Part shown: positions 10,301-22,299 of the stretch, one piece after another | How positions within the stretch are numbered: the first letter of the stretch is position 1 | How the letters are laid out: each line of letters begins with the position of its first letter | Source of the DNA: Lantana camara | Taxonomy: Eukaryota > Streptophyta > Magnoliopsida > Lamiales > Verbenaceae | Assembly (NCBI GenBank): GCA_037501455.1 | Contig: CM074862.1 | Location: 53,537,501 to 53,601,500, forward strand | Length of the DNA stretch: 64,000 bases | Direction of reading: 5' to 3' | Made by a program: the position numbers and the translations under genes | The notes under the pieces: model-generated | Database searches by the model: none | What the model saw: the letters and a program-made list of their open reading frames with translations, nothing else | What the model was told of the DNA's origin: nothing

Positions 10301-10965
10301 ATTTAAAAATAAAAAGATCTAAGAACTTTTGTCAGCATAAAATTTTGGCTCCAAAATCTCTCTTTCCCTCGTTTTTTACCAAGTCTAAAGTACAAGTGTT
10401 TGACTCTTTTCCCCAAAATAGAAACAAAGACCAACAAGATTTTTCTCATTTCATTGCAAGGGTTTCATTTCCAAATTAGAAGTCTGAGAAGCTGGGTTCT
10501 ATTTCAGAAAAGCATATTTCGTGATTCCCAGACATCAGCTATTTGGGACTTCCAACTCGACTCGTTGTCCTGTGCTTCTCTGAAAACGACGGGTTGGTTG
10601 TCTTCTAGCACTTCTCCGGTGCTATTTCTAGAATGGCGGCAATTTCATATCTCCAGCTATTTCGAGAAACGCGGAAGTAAAATTCTTCAAGAAGAAGTTT
10701 TTCACACAATTGGAAAACGGGAACTCTCCTTCTCTGGCTCTCCTCCAAGAACGGCAGCTGGGGGTCTTGTTCCAAATTTCTCTCACTAAAGTTTCACCAA
10801 CGTAGAAGGGTCTCCGAATTCAGCTCGAATTTCAGTTCTCAATCCAGGTAAGAAAATACCTGTTTTGAGTTATTTCGATTTTTTAGTAGAAAATTTTATG
10901 TTATTTGTCTTGTTTGCTTCTTGGTAAACCCAAATCATCATCTTTTTGTTATGGGTTTATGTTCA
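10301..10965 (+). other. CACTA 5' leader exon and start of first intron
   Basis: Transcribed-leader-like sequence between the subterminal repeats and element D. A good donor AATCCAG|GTAAGA lies at 10848, so D (from 10966) sits in the putative first intron. A 129-codon frame (10400-10789) is present but resembles no family I know. The left D target duplication GTTCA is 10961-10965. Confidence 0.5.
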
Positions 10966-12466
10966 TGTAACACCCCGCACGTGTGGCGACACATCCCCCG
11001 CACTATGACCCGACACATGTACGAAATGGAAGGTCCGCACACGCACCAAGTCACAGCGAACGGGTGACAAACAAAAACACACGCACTAGCTAGGCGGTGT
11101 CTAACCCTGTACAAAAGAAAGTATGGAAAACATGACAGCGGAAGTAGCACGAAATGCCAACTTACAAAAACTTTTCAAACAAAAGTATGACAGCAACCAG
11201 CACACATCAAAATCAACTACACGGGTTCAGCTAAATGATAGAACCTGTCCTATCCTGTCCCGAACAATCATACACGAAACGGGTTCAACTAATCCAAGCA
11301 CCTGTCCTAACCTATCCCGAATTTCAAACATTCAAATAATAGATTCCAACCTGCACAGAACATATCTTATATAGAATTTACGAATCATAAATCAGAATAA
11401 AATACTTAACAAACTTAAAGGAACAGATACAGACTCGACAGACACGACACACCGCCTAGCACGAACTCCAACGACCTGAACCTGCAACTAAAACATAAAC
11501 GGGGAGGGGTCAGTCCAAAGACTGAGCGAGGGGCTGACACACGCACACTATACATATATATAGAGCAAAACACAAAGAAGAAGCGACGTTCGTAAACCCG
11601 GGGTTAGTTTTTGCACGCCAAAACATTTTCCCGTGATAATATACATATAGGGAAACTTATCAAACAGACCAAACAAATCTTAAATCAAAAGTTTCTTAAG
11701 GCACAACTCAGATTCATGCAGACTTAACACACATATCGGAGCATATCTTATTAACTTAAAAGTATATCAATTTTTATCTTAATTTAACAATCTACTCCCG
11801 TTTCACGAACTTATGACAGACCGACAGACAGAACACACTTACTCCAGAAATAAAGACGAAGCGAAACATAAAACGAATCATAAATCAATCCCACCTCCAC
11901 ACCGTTTGGGGAACAGAGGTGCCCCTCTCAACCCACCACAGAACGAAACATGTGAACCGGAGGATCCCGCCCGGTTCCTTCGACGGCCAACCAAAATGCG
12001 CTCCGTCGGCATAGGAGAACTAAGTCTCCCGTTGGTGGAGAAGTGCACAGGGGTCGTAACCGGCGACCCCGATGGTCGTCCCGGGTCTCCCTTACCCACA
12101 ACTCCGGGGCCCAAACAGATCAAAACCAACAGAAAATCGGAGACTTGCTTGAATCCGATACAAACGAAACAAAGCCTAAACTTATCACACTTACCAGACG
12201 AAACTTATACTCACAGACACAGACAGACGAACATATCTCATGCATATCACACTTATCATATCGTACGTACATATCACGCAGACTGACCTCGAAATCATAA
12301 CAGAACTGAGACAAAGCATACATAGGCTTATACATAGCGATTCGTACTTTTCAAATCAAATCATATGACAAAACCAGCAAAATACGTACTTCGCACATAT
12401 CTACATATACATAAGGCTTATAAACCGCATGCATTGGAAAACGGGCACGTTGCAATAGGGTATAAC

Positions 12467-15078
12467 TGTAACGCCCCGGTTTTCGGATGAACAGGTAAGT
12501 ACGCCACGTTTGCGTTTGAGCGTAGGATTTTATTTTAATTCTTTAATTTTATAATATATTCCTACGTGGCATTTATATTTTTATAAAATTCATGAGACGT
12601 CATTTATGTCAATTATTTGATTTCATCTCATTGAAAATATTATTTCATGAAACGGAAAATATTTATTGCATGAAACCATAATCGGGAGTGTTCCAAATTA
12701 CCAAATTGTCCCTAGTTGAATATTTCTTTAAATTTTAAGGACTTGATTGCCTAATCTTTTAAGATCTAATTGATCTTATTTTAAAACCATGTATACTCAA
12801 TTGCATACTCTCATGAGCTAGAGGATTAATTGGCAAATTGGCACATTTCAAACATTTCAAAAATGGGTTTTACGTAATGCATCTCCAAGCTTCTTCCTTG
12901 TTCATTTTTATCCAAACATTTTCAACTTTGCTTCCTCATTCTCGGTTCTTCAAGAAGAAAAAGGGAAGAAGTGATTTTTCATCCATTTTGTCAAGAATCT
13001 CAAGAAATTTGCCAAACTTTGGGAGTTAATCATCATCATCATCTATTTTCTCCATATTTTCATCTTCGAGGTTGGTTTGGCATGAATCTATGAGTTTGAT
13101 CATATTTGGCATGATTAGGGTTTGAGTTTGGTATACTAGGTACACTATTGGTAGAGGGAAGCATGATTATGTGATCTTATATTGAATTATGGCATGATTT
13201 ATAGCTTGAATCTTTGAATATTGAGCTTGAATGATCAAGTATGATCATGAGTGTGAATCCTTGAAATCTTGATGATATTGTGTGTTTTAGGTGTTTAAGT
13301 GTTAATTTATCATTCTTTGTATGTATTTGCATCATATTACCAGAAAATATAGGCTCGTGTTGATCAAAATGGATATTTGTTGCTTGCTTTGTTATTTCCC
13401 GTAGCCATGCTCTGTTCTGCTCTGTTCTTCAAATTTGCAGAAACTGGGAACGACCGTTCCCAGCCTCAAGGCATTGTGGGAACGGGTATTCCCACCTTTT
13501 CAAATAAACTAGGCGGCCGAGTATGGTAACGGCCATTCCCACTTTGGCCTTGGCGCCGGAAGGGCCGTTCCCAGCTAAAGGCGCCCTTTTAAAAAATGAA
13601 ATCGTTGGCGCGCTTTTGGGGATTATGGGAACGACCGTTCCCATTTTACAAAGGGGTCCGGAACGGCCGTTCCCACCTGACTTGCAGAACAAAATTCACT
13701 ACATAAAATTACGAAAATAGCCCCTCGATCCGACGACTTCTTTGACCCTGAATTGCGATAATATGTGTTAATATGTACTGAAACAACATGTTATCATGCC
13801 ACATTGCATTTTCGTCGTCATCTCGATACATTTCCGCCGTTCGTCATAGTTGGTCCATTTTAGGTCATGTGTCACGTATACACGTCGTGTTTGCACAGGT
13901 CACGAGGGTGCGGACGAGGAGCAGGCTCCGTAGAGCATATCCTTGTTTTATTTTGTAAGAAAGGTGAGGTTTTATTTTAAGTAAATCGAACCCTATGACC
14001 CTTATGTGCTATTTTTCGGCCAAAACATATTATCATTATAAACGTTTCAAAGTTAGAAATATTTCAAGCAAGCAAGCCATGATTTTCATGATTTTCAAGC
14101 AAGTTTGGCGAGTACATGATTGCACGTGGGCACGAGGGTAATTCTTGAGCCAACCGGGAAAGCAAGGGCTGACAGGTAACTCCTGAATTATCCTCACATT
14201 GTTGGGATCACCCCCGAAGCCACTAGGAGATTAGTGGTGGAAGGAGTTCCGTGTCTAGAGGGTCATGTCCTCTACACACACCATGTCGTGGATAGTCGAG
14301 CCTTGCAAACTCGCTATCACCCGAAGAAAGAAGGAGACTGGGGATTAATCCGGCATGTCGGGTTATCCTCGGGTTATTGCAGGATTTCAAGCATGAAATT
14401 ATCTATGTGAGCACTAAATGGAATTGTATGATCATATATTGAATTGATAAAGCAAGCACGTATTGTCACGTTTTGTGTAAAGGTTGGAGAATCACCCCTG
14501 CTCGCCGGGGTCACATGTTCATGAAATGATCAAGTTAAACTGTTAAAATGATTAGTTGTAATCTCGGGCAAAGAACGAGTTTCTTGAACTATATATCTAT
14601 TTCACTTCCAAAGTCTTCACCCGAGGCTACAACTTGCATGTGATGTGTGATATTTAATTATTGCCCTTCACTCAGTCTTCGGTAGACTGATACTTCACTT
14701 TTCAGGTACTTGAGAGCTTGGTCGTGCTAGGCGGGTGTCCGGTCGAGTTTTGCATTCTCACGACTCTAGTACCGTACCTTCATGTATAGCTTGTGGCACA
14801 TCTCATGATATGATCGTTGTTAGTATATTTTGAATACTTGATATGTATATTATTAAGAGATGATAATGTATTGATAGTTAAGTATGGTACCTATATGTAT
14901 GAATGATTTTATTGCTTCCGCTTTCGTTATCATGTTGGCTTTGTTTTGTGTTGGGGAGAGTGTCCCGCCTAGGTCATCATTTTTATTGTCACCCGTTTGC
15001 TATAGTTTTGGTTTATGTATGGACTTTCCATTTCATACGTGGATCGAGGCTATAATGCGGGGGATGTAGTGCCCTGGG
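12467..15078 (+). repeat. 5' LTR of element B, truncated at its 3' end
   Basis: Starts TGTAACGCCCC. It lacks the last bases seen in the 3' LTR (GGTTAGGGTGTTACA) because of the internal deletion. It holds a hairpin array at 13444-13673, a candidate mini-exon 13899-13963 (CACAG / AAAG|GTGAGGTTT), the conserved stem-loop 14134-14195 and an acceptor-like TTTTCAG ending at 14705. Confidence 0.9.
13444..13673 (+). repeat. Hairpin array GGGAACG..CGTTCCC in LTR of B
   Basis: Inverted repeats at 13444-13463 (arms CTGGGAACG/CGTTCCCAG), 13476-13495 (arms GTGGGAA/TTCCCAC around CGGGTA), 13625-13644 (arms ATGGGAACG/CGTTCCCAT) and 13660-13673 (GGAACGGCCGTTCC). Weaker ones lie near 13525 and 13560. It sits at the same distance from the LTR start (about 0.98-1.2 kb) as the arrays of A and C but with different stems. 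The 3' LTR copy is at about 17188-17418. Confidence 0.88.
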
Positions 15079-16172
15079 AACAAGTAACGATGGACTTTGT
15101 TTCCGGATTACCGAAGGTTAAAGCCGGGTTTGATGGAATTTGGGTAATCGTGGATAGATTTACAAAGTCTGCTCACTTTTTACCGGTTCGGATGTCCTAT
15201 AAGATTCCAAAGTTGGCGGAAATCAATAACAGAGAGATTATCCGACTTTATGGCATTCCGGTGAGTATAGTTTCAGACCGAGACCCGAGATTTACGTCTA
15301 AGTTGTGGCAGGACTTACAGGCCGTTTTGGGAACGAAACTCAAGTTCAGTACAGCATTTCACCCGCAAACAGACGGTCAAACTGAAAGATTAATAAGATA
15401 TTTAGAAGATCTTCTTCGGGCGTGCGCGATTGATTTTCAGAATTCATGGGCAGAACAGCTTCCTTTGATCGAGTTTGCTTATAACAATAGCTTTCAGGCT
15501 TCGATCGGGATGGCTCCTTATGAACTTCTTTATGGAAGAAAGTGCCGATCTCCTTTGTTCTTCGACTTGGAAGAGTGGAAATGGTCGAAACAAGAAGGGG
15601 TAAAGAAAGGTGAAAGGTTTGAAAGGCCTTCCAAAGTCGTTCAAGCTATGATTGAGAAAGTGCAAATGATTCAACAACGGATGAAAGCTGCGCAAGATAG
15701 GCAAAAGAGCTATGCCGATAAGTGCCGAAGAGATCTAGAATTTGAAGTTGGTGACCGGGCATTCTTGAAGGTGTCACCAAGGAAAGGTTTCACCCGGATC
15801 GGGAAAGGAGGGAAACTTAACCCTCGCTATTTAGGTCCTTTCGAGATCCTTGAAAGAAAAGGCGAGGTAGCCTATCGACTGGACCTACCACCGAGTCTTA
15901 CGGGGATTCACAACTTATTTCATGTCTCACAACTAAGGAAATATTACCCCGATGAGACCACGATTCTCCCCGTGGAAGAAGTGGAGCTAGAACCGAATTT
16001 AACATTTGTTCAGAGGCCGGCTAGAATCTTGGATCATAGATTTCAGGAGTTGAGAAACCGGAGGATTCCCATGGTTAAAGTTTTGTGGAGAAGTGACAAA
16101 ACCGAAGAAGCTACGTGGGAAACGGAAGATAAGATGAAACGGTTCCACCCAGAGTTGTTCGAGCAAGATTAG
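15015..16172 (+). CDS. Chimeric LTR-integrase-chromodomain ORF of element B
   Basis: An uninterrupted 385-codon frame. The first about 20 residues are translated LTR sequence; from about 15079 it is chromoviral integrase. Visible are the DDE core with MDFVSGLP, SDRDPRF and QTDGQTER (all three acidic positions present, 35-residue spacing), the GKGGKLNPRYLGPF C-terminal block and a chromodomain ending HPELF. The N-terminal zinc-binding part is missing. The family protein inserts retrotransposon cDNA and the chromodomain targets chromatin. The ORF has no obvious promoter beyond the 5' LTR itself, which lies directly upstream. Whether it is expressed or active is unknown. The start at 15015 is simply the first ATG; the TAG is at 16170-16172. 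Confidence 0.8.
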   Translation: MYGLSISYVDRGYNAGDVVPWEQVTMDFVSGLPKVKAGFDGIWVIVDRFTKSAHFLPVRMSYKIPKLAEINNREIIRLYGIPVSIVSDRDPRFTSKLWQDLQAVLGTKLKFSTAFHPQTDGQTERLIRYLEDLLRACAIDFQNSWAEQLPLIEFAYNNSFQASIGMAPYELLYGRKCRSPLFFDLEEWKWSKQEGVKKGERFERPSKVVQAMIEKVQMIQQRMKAAQDRQKSYADKCRRDLEFEVGDRAFLKVSPRKGFTRIGKGGKLNPRYLGPFEILERKGEVAYRLDLPPSLTGIHNLFHVSQLRKYYPDETTILPVEEVELEPNLTFVQRPARILDHRFQELRNRRIPMVKVLWRSDKTEEATWETEDKMKRFHPELFEQD

Positions 16173-16210
16173 AGAATCTGGGGACCAGATTCTTTTAAGG
16201 GGGGGAGAGT
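16173..16210 (+). other. Pre-PPT stem-loop and polypurine tract of B
   Basis: AGAATCTG (16173-16180) pairs with CAGATTCT (16186-16193) around GGGAC, an 8-bp perfect stem, followed by AAGGGGGGGAGAG up to the 3' LTR. It begins directly after the TAG stop. Confidence 0.85.
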
Positions 16211-18836
16211 TGTAACGCCCCGATTTCCGGATGAACAGGTAAGCACGCCACGTGTCCGTTTGAGCGTAGGATTTTATTTTAATTCTTTAATTTTATAATA
16301 TATTCCTACGTGGCATTTATATTTTTATAAAATTCATGAGACGTCATTTATGTGAATTATTTGATTTCATCTCATTGAAAATATTATTTCATGACCCGGA
16401 AAATATTTATTGCATGAAACCATAATCGAGAGTGTTCCAAATTACCAAATTGTCCCTAGTTGAATATTTCTTTAAATTTTAGGGACTTGATTGCCTAATC
16501 TTTTAAGATCTAATTGATCATATTTTAAAACCATGTATACTCAATTGCATACTCTCATGAGCTAGAGGATTAATTGGCAAATTGGCACATTTCACACATT
16601 TCAAAAATGGGTTTTACGTAATGCACCTCTAAGCTTCTTCCTTGTTCATTTTTATCCAAACATTTTCAACTTTGCTTCCTCACTCTCGGTTCTTCAAGAA
16701 GAAAAAGGGAAGAAGTGATTTTTCATCCATTTTGTCAAGAATCTCAAGAAATTTGCCAAACTTTGGGAGTTAATCATCATCATCATCTATTTTCTCCATA
16801 TTTTCATCTTCGAGGTTGGTTTGGCATGAATCTATGAGTTTGATCATATTTGGCATGATTAGGGTTTGAGTTTGGTATGCTAGGTGGACTATTGGTAGAG
16901 GGAAGCATGATTATGTGATCTTATATTGAATTATGGCATGATTTATAGCTTGAATCTTTGAATATTGAGCTTCAATGATCAAGTATGATCATAAGTGTGA
17001 ATCCTTGAAATCTTGATGATATTGTGAGTTTTTGGTGTTTAAGTGTTAATTTATCATTCTTTGTATGTATTTGCATCATATTACCAGAAAATATAGGCTT
17101 GTGTTGATCGAAATGGATATTTGTTGCTTGCTTTGTTGTTTCCCGTAGCCATGCTCTGTTCTGCTCTGTTCTTCAAATTTGCAGAAACTGGGAACGACCG
17201 TTCCCAGCCTCAAGGCATTGTGGGAACGGGTGTTCCCACCTTTTCAAATAAACTAGGCGGCCGAGCATGGGAACGGCCATTCCCATTTTGGCCTTGGTGC
17301 CGGAAGGGCCGTTCCCAGCTAAAGGCGCCCTTTTAAAAAATGAAATCTTTGGCGCGCTTTTGGGGATTACGGAACGACCGTTCCCATTTTACAAAGGGGT
17401 CCGGAACGGCCGTTCCCACCTGACTTGCAGAACAAAATTCATTGCATAAAATTACGAAAATAGCCCCGCGATCCGACGTCTTCTTTGACCCTGAATTGCT
17501 ATAATATGTGTTAATATGTACTGAAACAACATGTTATCATACCACATTGCATTTTCGTCGTCATCTCGATACATTTCCGTCGTTCGTCATAGTTGGTCCA
17601 TTTTAGGTCATGTGTCACGTATACACGTCGTGTTTGCACAGGTCACGAGGGTGCGGACGAGGAGCAGGCTCCGTAGAGCATATCCTTATTTTATTTTGTA
17701 AGAAATGTGAGGTTTTATTTTAAGTAAATCGAACCCTATAACCCTTATGTGCTATTTTTCGGCCAAAACATATTATCATTACAAACGTTTCAAAGTTATA
17801 AATATTTCAAGCAAGCAAGCCATGATTGTCATGATTTTCAAGCAAGTTTGGCGAGTACATGATTGCACGTGAGCCCGAGGGTAATTCTTGAGCCAACAGG
17901 GAAAGCAAGGGCTGACGGGTAACTCCTGAATTATCCTCACATTGTTGTGATCACCCCCGAAGCCACTAGGAGATTAGTGGTGGAAGGAGTTCCGTATCTA
18001 GAGGGTCATATCCTCTACACACACCATGTCGTAGATAGTCGAGCCTTGCAAACTCGCTATCACCCGGAGGAAGAAGGAGACTGGGGATTAATCCGGCATG
18101 TCGGGTTATCCTCGGGTTATTGCATGATTTCAAGCATGAAATTATCTATGTGAGCACTAAATGGAATTGTATGATCATATATTGAATTGATAAAGCAAGC
18201 ACGTATTGTCACGTTTTGTGTAAAGGTTGGAGAATCACCCCTGCTCGCCGGGGTCACATGTTCATGAAATGATCAAGTTAAACTGTTAAAATGATTAGTT
18301 GTAATCTCGGGCAAAGAACGAGTTTCTTGAACTATATATCTATTTCACTTCCAAAGTCTTCACCCGAGGCTACAACTTGCATGTGATGTGTGATATTTCA
18401 TTATTGCCCCTCACTCAGTCTTCAGTAGACTGATACTTCACTTTTCAGGTACTTGAGAGCTTGGTCGTGCTAGGCGGGTGTCCGGTCGAGTTTTGCATTC
18501 TCACGAGTCTAGTACCGTACCTTCATGTATAGCTTTTGGCACATCTCATGATATGATCGTTGTTAGTATATTTTGAATACTTGATATGTATATTTTTAAG
18601 AGATGATAATGTATTGATAGTTAAGTATGGTACCTATATGTATGAATGATTTTATTGCTTCCGCTTTCGTTATCATGTTGGCTTTGTTTTGTGTTGGGGA
18701 GAGTGTCCTGCCTAGCTCGTCATTTTTATTGTCACCCGTTCTCTATAGTTTTGGTTTATGTATGGACTTTCCATTTCATACGTGGATCGAGGCTATAGTG
18801 CGGGGGATGTAGTGCCCTGGGGGTTAGGGTGTTACA
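16211..18836 (+). repeat. 3' LTR of element B
   Basis: 2626 bp, TGTAACGCCCC to GGTGTTACA, matching 12467-15078 with scattered differences. Followed by target duplication ATAAC (18837-18841), after which element D resumes. Confidence 0.93.
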
Positions 18837-21060
18837 ATAACTATATCCTAACCTCACCTGGTACCAAACACAGCCAAACACAAAGCAAAAGGTCCACCCC
18901 GGAACCTGCACGACTCACTTGTCACCACCCCGGGTGCACCTGAACCAACTGAACACACAAACACAACACAGGGCTCAGACTTATACTTAGACAACTACAC
19001 AGAGACGCACGACAATGCTCAAGCACTTACGATATGCAATCACATAAGCAGGTTTCAAATTCATATTAATTCTATGCAAAACAAAACATTAAGGCATGTT
19101 CATACGAACAATTAATGCAGGTTAGGGAAACTAAAAGGCAAGACAAATCATATTATTCATTTCATGCAAATTCATGTAGCACCTTTCATACAATTGACAC
19201 ATATTAATAAATCAAATAATTCATAATAGCATGCTTCCTAATTCATACAAATTTCACGAGGTTACAAATCAAATTCTAACCTTACTCAATTCATACAATT
19301 TATATTTTACATATTAGATTTAATTACTAAGGTTTACCAATTCAAATTAAACAATTCATACTTTTCCAGAAATTACACAAACACCCCCTCTTAAATTAAA
19401 CGATTAACAAATTCAACAAACCAGAATCAAATTGCAAATCAAGACGTTCAAATATATCAAATTATATTTCATACAATCATTTCATATACATCGAAGTACA
19501 ATTTGATCGGCAAGTCAAGTATATCGCATTAAAATCACAATTGGAAACAATAATTAAATAATCACAATTATACAAATAAATTCACAGAAAATAAACCGAG
19601 TGTCCGATTGACGAACGGAAAGTGGTGATGCACTCACCACAAATAGGAGGATATTATGTCTGAAGCCCGCCGGATCGCCGCCACCGGAGCCGCCGGAACA
19701 GTGGCGGGCCGCCGCTCGGCCGCCGCCGGAGCGTGCCGAAAAATTTCCGAAAAAAACACCCGTGTAAGGATTGGTCGTGCTCAATCCAATTCCTCGATCA
19801 ATTTTTGCAAATTCCAAGCCAATTGTCTCCAATTTCAGATCCAACAATACGAAAACCTTAAAATCTTCAAACTTCAATTACTTTCAAACCAGTGAACCAA
19901 AATGAGATCCGAAAGAGGCATCGGCTTACCCGTGACGAGCTTTACGAAAACCCTAAGCTTTCTCGCCGGAAAAATCCCCGGAGGTGGCACCGCCGTTGAA
20001 CCGTCACTGAGCCACCGTGATCCACCACCAAACGGTAGAATCTGGAGTCGCGTGATCAGAGTCCACTAGTTTTCGTCGTTCCGAACAACTTTCGTGAAGG
20101 GCACGAGGCCAAAAGATGGCCAGAAAAGGCCCCCGTTGGCCGTTGAAGTTTCTGCCGCCGCACACCTCCCCGGAACCACCACCTATGGCCAGAATTGGGC
20201 GAAAAGGATATCGGAAATGGACTCGGGAGGTCGGAAAACCTTGGGAAACACTAACCTTCACCAGAAAAAGCAGCCGAAACGGCAGAAACCGCCGCTGCTA
20301 CAGTAGCGCCGCCGCCTGCCGCCCACTCCAGGTGGCGCGTGTGCCTTCCTCGCCACCCCAATGGCGATGCCGCCTACACAGAAGGAAACGCCGGGAAGTC
20401 CCCTCATCGGGACTGGGGCGCGTGTCGCCGGAAGACGGCCGGAAGCCACCGCGAACGGGCGGCGAATCAGCAGCTCCGCCATCCCCACCTGCGCGTCTAA
20501 AAAATGGCGATATCTCCGCCGTCGCTCGTCAGTTGGCCAAGTTCTTGGTACGGTTGTGACCGCGTCGTCGAGCTCATCGAAATGGACTATTGGTTCGTCG
20601 AAATCCGTCGAGAAACGAGCGCGTTTGAGTAGTGTGTGAAAACACACCGTGAGTGTATGTGAATAGTGACCGAATAGCGGGAGAAGAGAGAGAGCTGAGT
20701 CTGCTGCGTTTTTGGCACGAAAAGTGAGAATCCGGGTAAATAACTCGGGTCCTCGCCCGCGAAAACGATCGGGAGGAAGGGCTAATGACGTCAGAATAGG
20801 GCAAACTCAGAGTCTACGGACTCGTCTCGATGCCCCGAACGCGTTGAAGGGGTTGAAAAGGTCGAAAACTCGATCGAACAAGAAATGACCAAAAAACCCC
20901 TAAAAAGAGAAAATTACAAAGGGGCCCCTAAACTCTAAAAGAGTTCAAAATAGGGCCACGAAAAATATAAAATCACATAATTAAACACATAAAAGGGTTG
21001 AAACGTGGCGTACCTCATAAATCGGACGAGCGGGATGTTACAAACTCCCCTTCTTCAAAA

Positions 21061-21078
21061 GGACCTGTCCTTAGGTCT
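21061..21078 (-). other. Pre-PPT stem-loop of D
   Basis: Plus-strand arms GACCT (21062-21066) and AGGTC (21073-21077). On the minus strand the loop reads AAGGAC, like the loops of A, B, C, E and F. Confidence 0.75.
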
Positions 21079-21363
21079 TAAGGTCGGATCTTGAACGACG
21101 CTAAAACGAATTCCACTTCAAGCTTCCGCTGCGCAACTCTGATCTAGGTGAACTGCAAACTCTATAGGATACTTCTCTCTTAGTTGGCATCAACTCCCTT
21201 CATAGTGACTCGTTGTCACTGAAGTTCCGCTGAGCGCTTGACCGTTGGTCACTTCAACTCATTTGATCCCCACTAGGCCACTGCACCCAAAGCTCGATAT
21301 CGTCACGTCCTCGTTACTTGCAAACTATCGTCTGGCCAGAAGTAACGCAACCGCAACAAACAA

Positions 21364-21798
21364 GAGAGAGAATCCCATCTCTCGACACGCAAGCGAAGGA
21401 ACCCCGTCCCTCGGCACACAAAAGAGAAAACCTCATTTCTCAACACACAAAAGAGAGAGCCCCATCTCTCAGGCACACAATTGAGAGAATCCCCGTCTCT
21501 CAAACACAGCATCGAGAGAACCCTTCTCTTAACCTAAGTCTGAATGATTCCACATCTCTCAGACAATCTAGTTTGAGAAAATCCGGCATTTCTCAAACCC
21601 TAAATCCAAGGGAATCCAGCATCACTCGAATACCTAAGTACAAGAGAATCCAGCATCTCTCGTGCACAGAACTCAGAAAGACTCCAGCATCTTTCTGTCA
21701 CGTAATATAGAGAGAATCCAGCATCTCTCTAACACACAAGTAGGAAGAATCAACATCCCCCTAGCACATAAATAGAGAGAATCAAATATCTCTCACTC
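21364..21798 (-). repeat. Imperfect hairpin array in D interior, about 13 units
   Basis: Units about 30-38 bp apart, each a short inverted repeat. On the plus strand they read for example GAGAGAATCCCCGTCTCTC, GAGAGAGCCCCATCTCTC, or arms GAAAGA/TCTTTC and GAGAAA/TTTCTC. Arm changes are often matched in the other arm. Element E carries a shorter version at 51504-51665. Confidence 0.8.
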
Positions 21799-22279
21799 AA
21801 GCACAAAAGCAGAATCAAAATTACAACAATCAACAAGTATCACAATTGACAGATATAACACATAACAATAAGAATTAATCAAATAAGGAATGCATGGATG
21901 CTCGTGCCATGAATGCTTAGTGTACCGTTCACCGTGGTATTTGAAATCTTGACCATAATATTGCAGTGATGTCATAGAAGTTATTTAACTTGTTGTTGAA
22001 GCAGCCCTGTAAGTAAAACACTAAAGTTGGTGCATGAGGGTTAGATGTGCAAATGAAATGCGGCACTTAAGTCACGTAGGTGCAACAATTAAATGTAATT
22101 GCAAGTACATGATAAAGTGTTAATCATAATTGTTGCACACACATAGTCACATAACTCGATACAATTCAAACTGAGGAAACAGAATTACAGGCCAAACGGA
22201 TGCAATGCGCACATATTCCTATGTCGTACGACCTAGACTGACACGACAAGACTCCAGAGTACCGGTTCTGAACCTGGTA

Positions 22280-22291
22280 GCTCTGATACCA
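22280..22291 (-). other. Primer binding site of D (tRNA-iMet type)
   Basis: Complement of TGGTATCAGAGC, nine bases from the right LTR (the 5' LTR in minus orientation). Confidence 0.88.
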
Positions 22292-22299
22292 CTTATAGA

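Larger units (their letters stand above)
12467..18836 (+). mobile_element. Internally deleted Ty3/gypsy chromovirus B, nested in D
   Basis: Target duplication ATAAC at 12462-12466 and 18837-18841. The 5' LTR is 12467-15078 (last bases lost), the 3' LTR 16211-18836 (2626 bp). Between them lie only the integrase core, C-terminus and chromodomain. The primer site, gag, protease, RT and RNase H are deleted. The LTR/integrase junction shares TGGG (15075-15078), consistent with illegitimate recombination at microhomology. Confidence 0.92.
10966..21042 (-). repeat. 3' LTR (left) of element D, interrupted by element B
   Basis: Pieces 10966-12466 and 18842-21042, separated by B and its second target copy. 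It matches 22300-26001. The first 170 bp show about eight mismatches by eye. On the minus strand it has the GTGAGGTTA donor-like site; B inserted into the putative intron just next to it. The 19640-20560 part is unusually GC-rich. Confidence 0.9.
21043..22299 (-). other. Internal region of element D: PPT, hairpin, repeat array, primer site; no coding
   Basis: On the minus strand the purine tract (complement of 21043-21056) abuts the left LTR. The hairpin with arms GACCT/AGGTC lies at 21061-21078, and the primer site (complement of GCTCTGATACCA) at 22280-22291. Roughly one third is an imperfect hairpin array (21364-21798). Nothing resembling gag or pol is visible; 21800-22279 holds no recognisable feature. 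Confidence 0.85.

Noticed and set aside
10400..10789. 129-codon frame in the CACTA leader
   Set aside because: No recognisable domain, single copy, and it lies in the leader before a clear donor site; kept only as leader sequence.
11878..12129. 83-codon frame shared with 23215-23466
   Set aside because: Shared because both are D LTRs; the region looks like a structured non-coding module and has no known domain.
20258..20647. 129-codon minus frame in the left LTR of D as a gene
   Set aside because: The matching region of the right LTR is split into separate frames, and GC-rich sequence yields long frames by chance.
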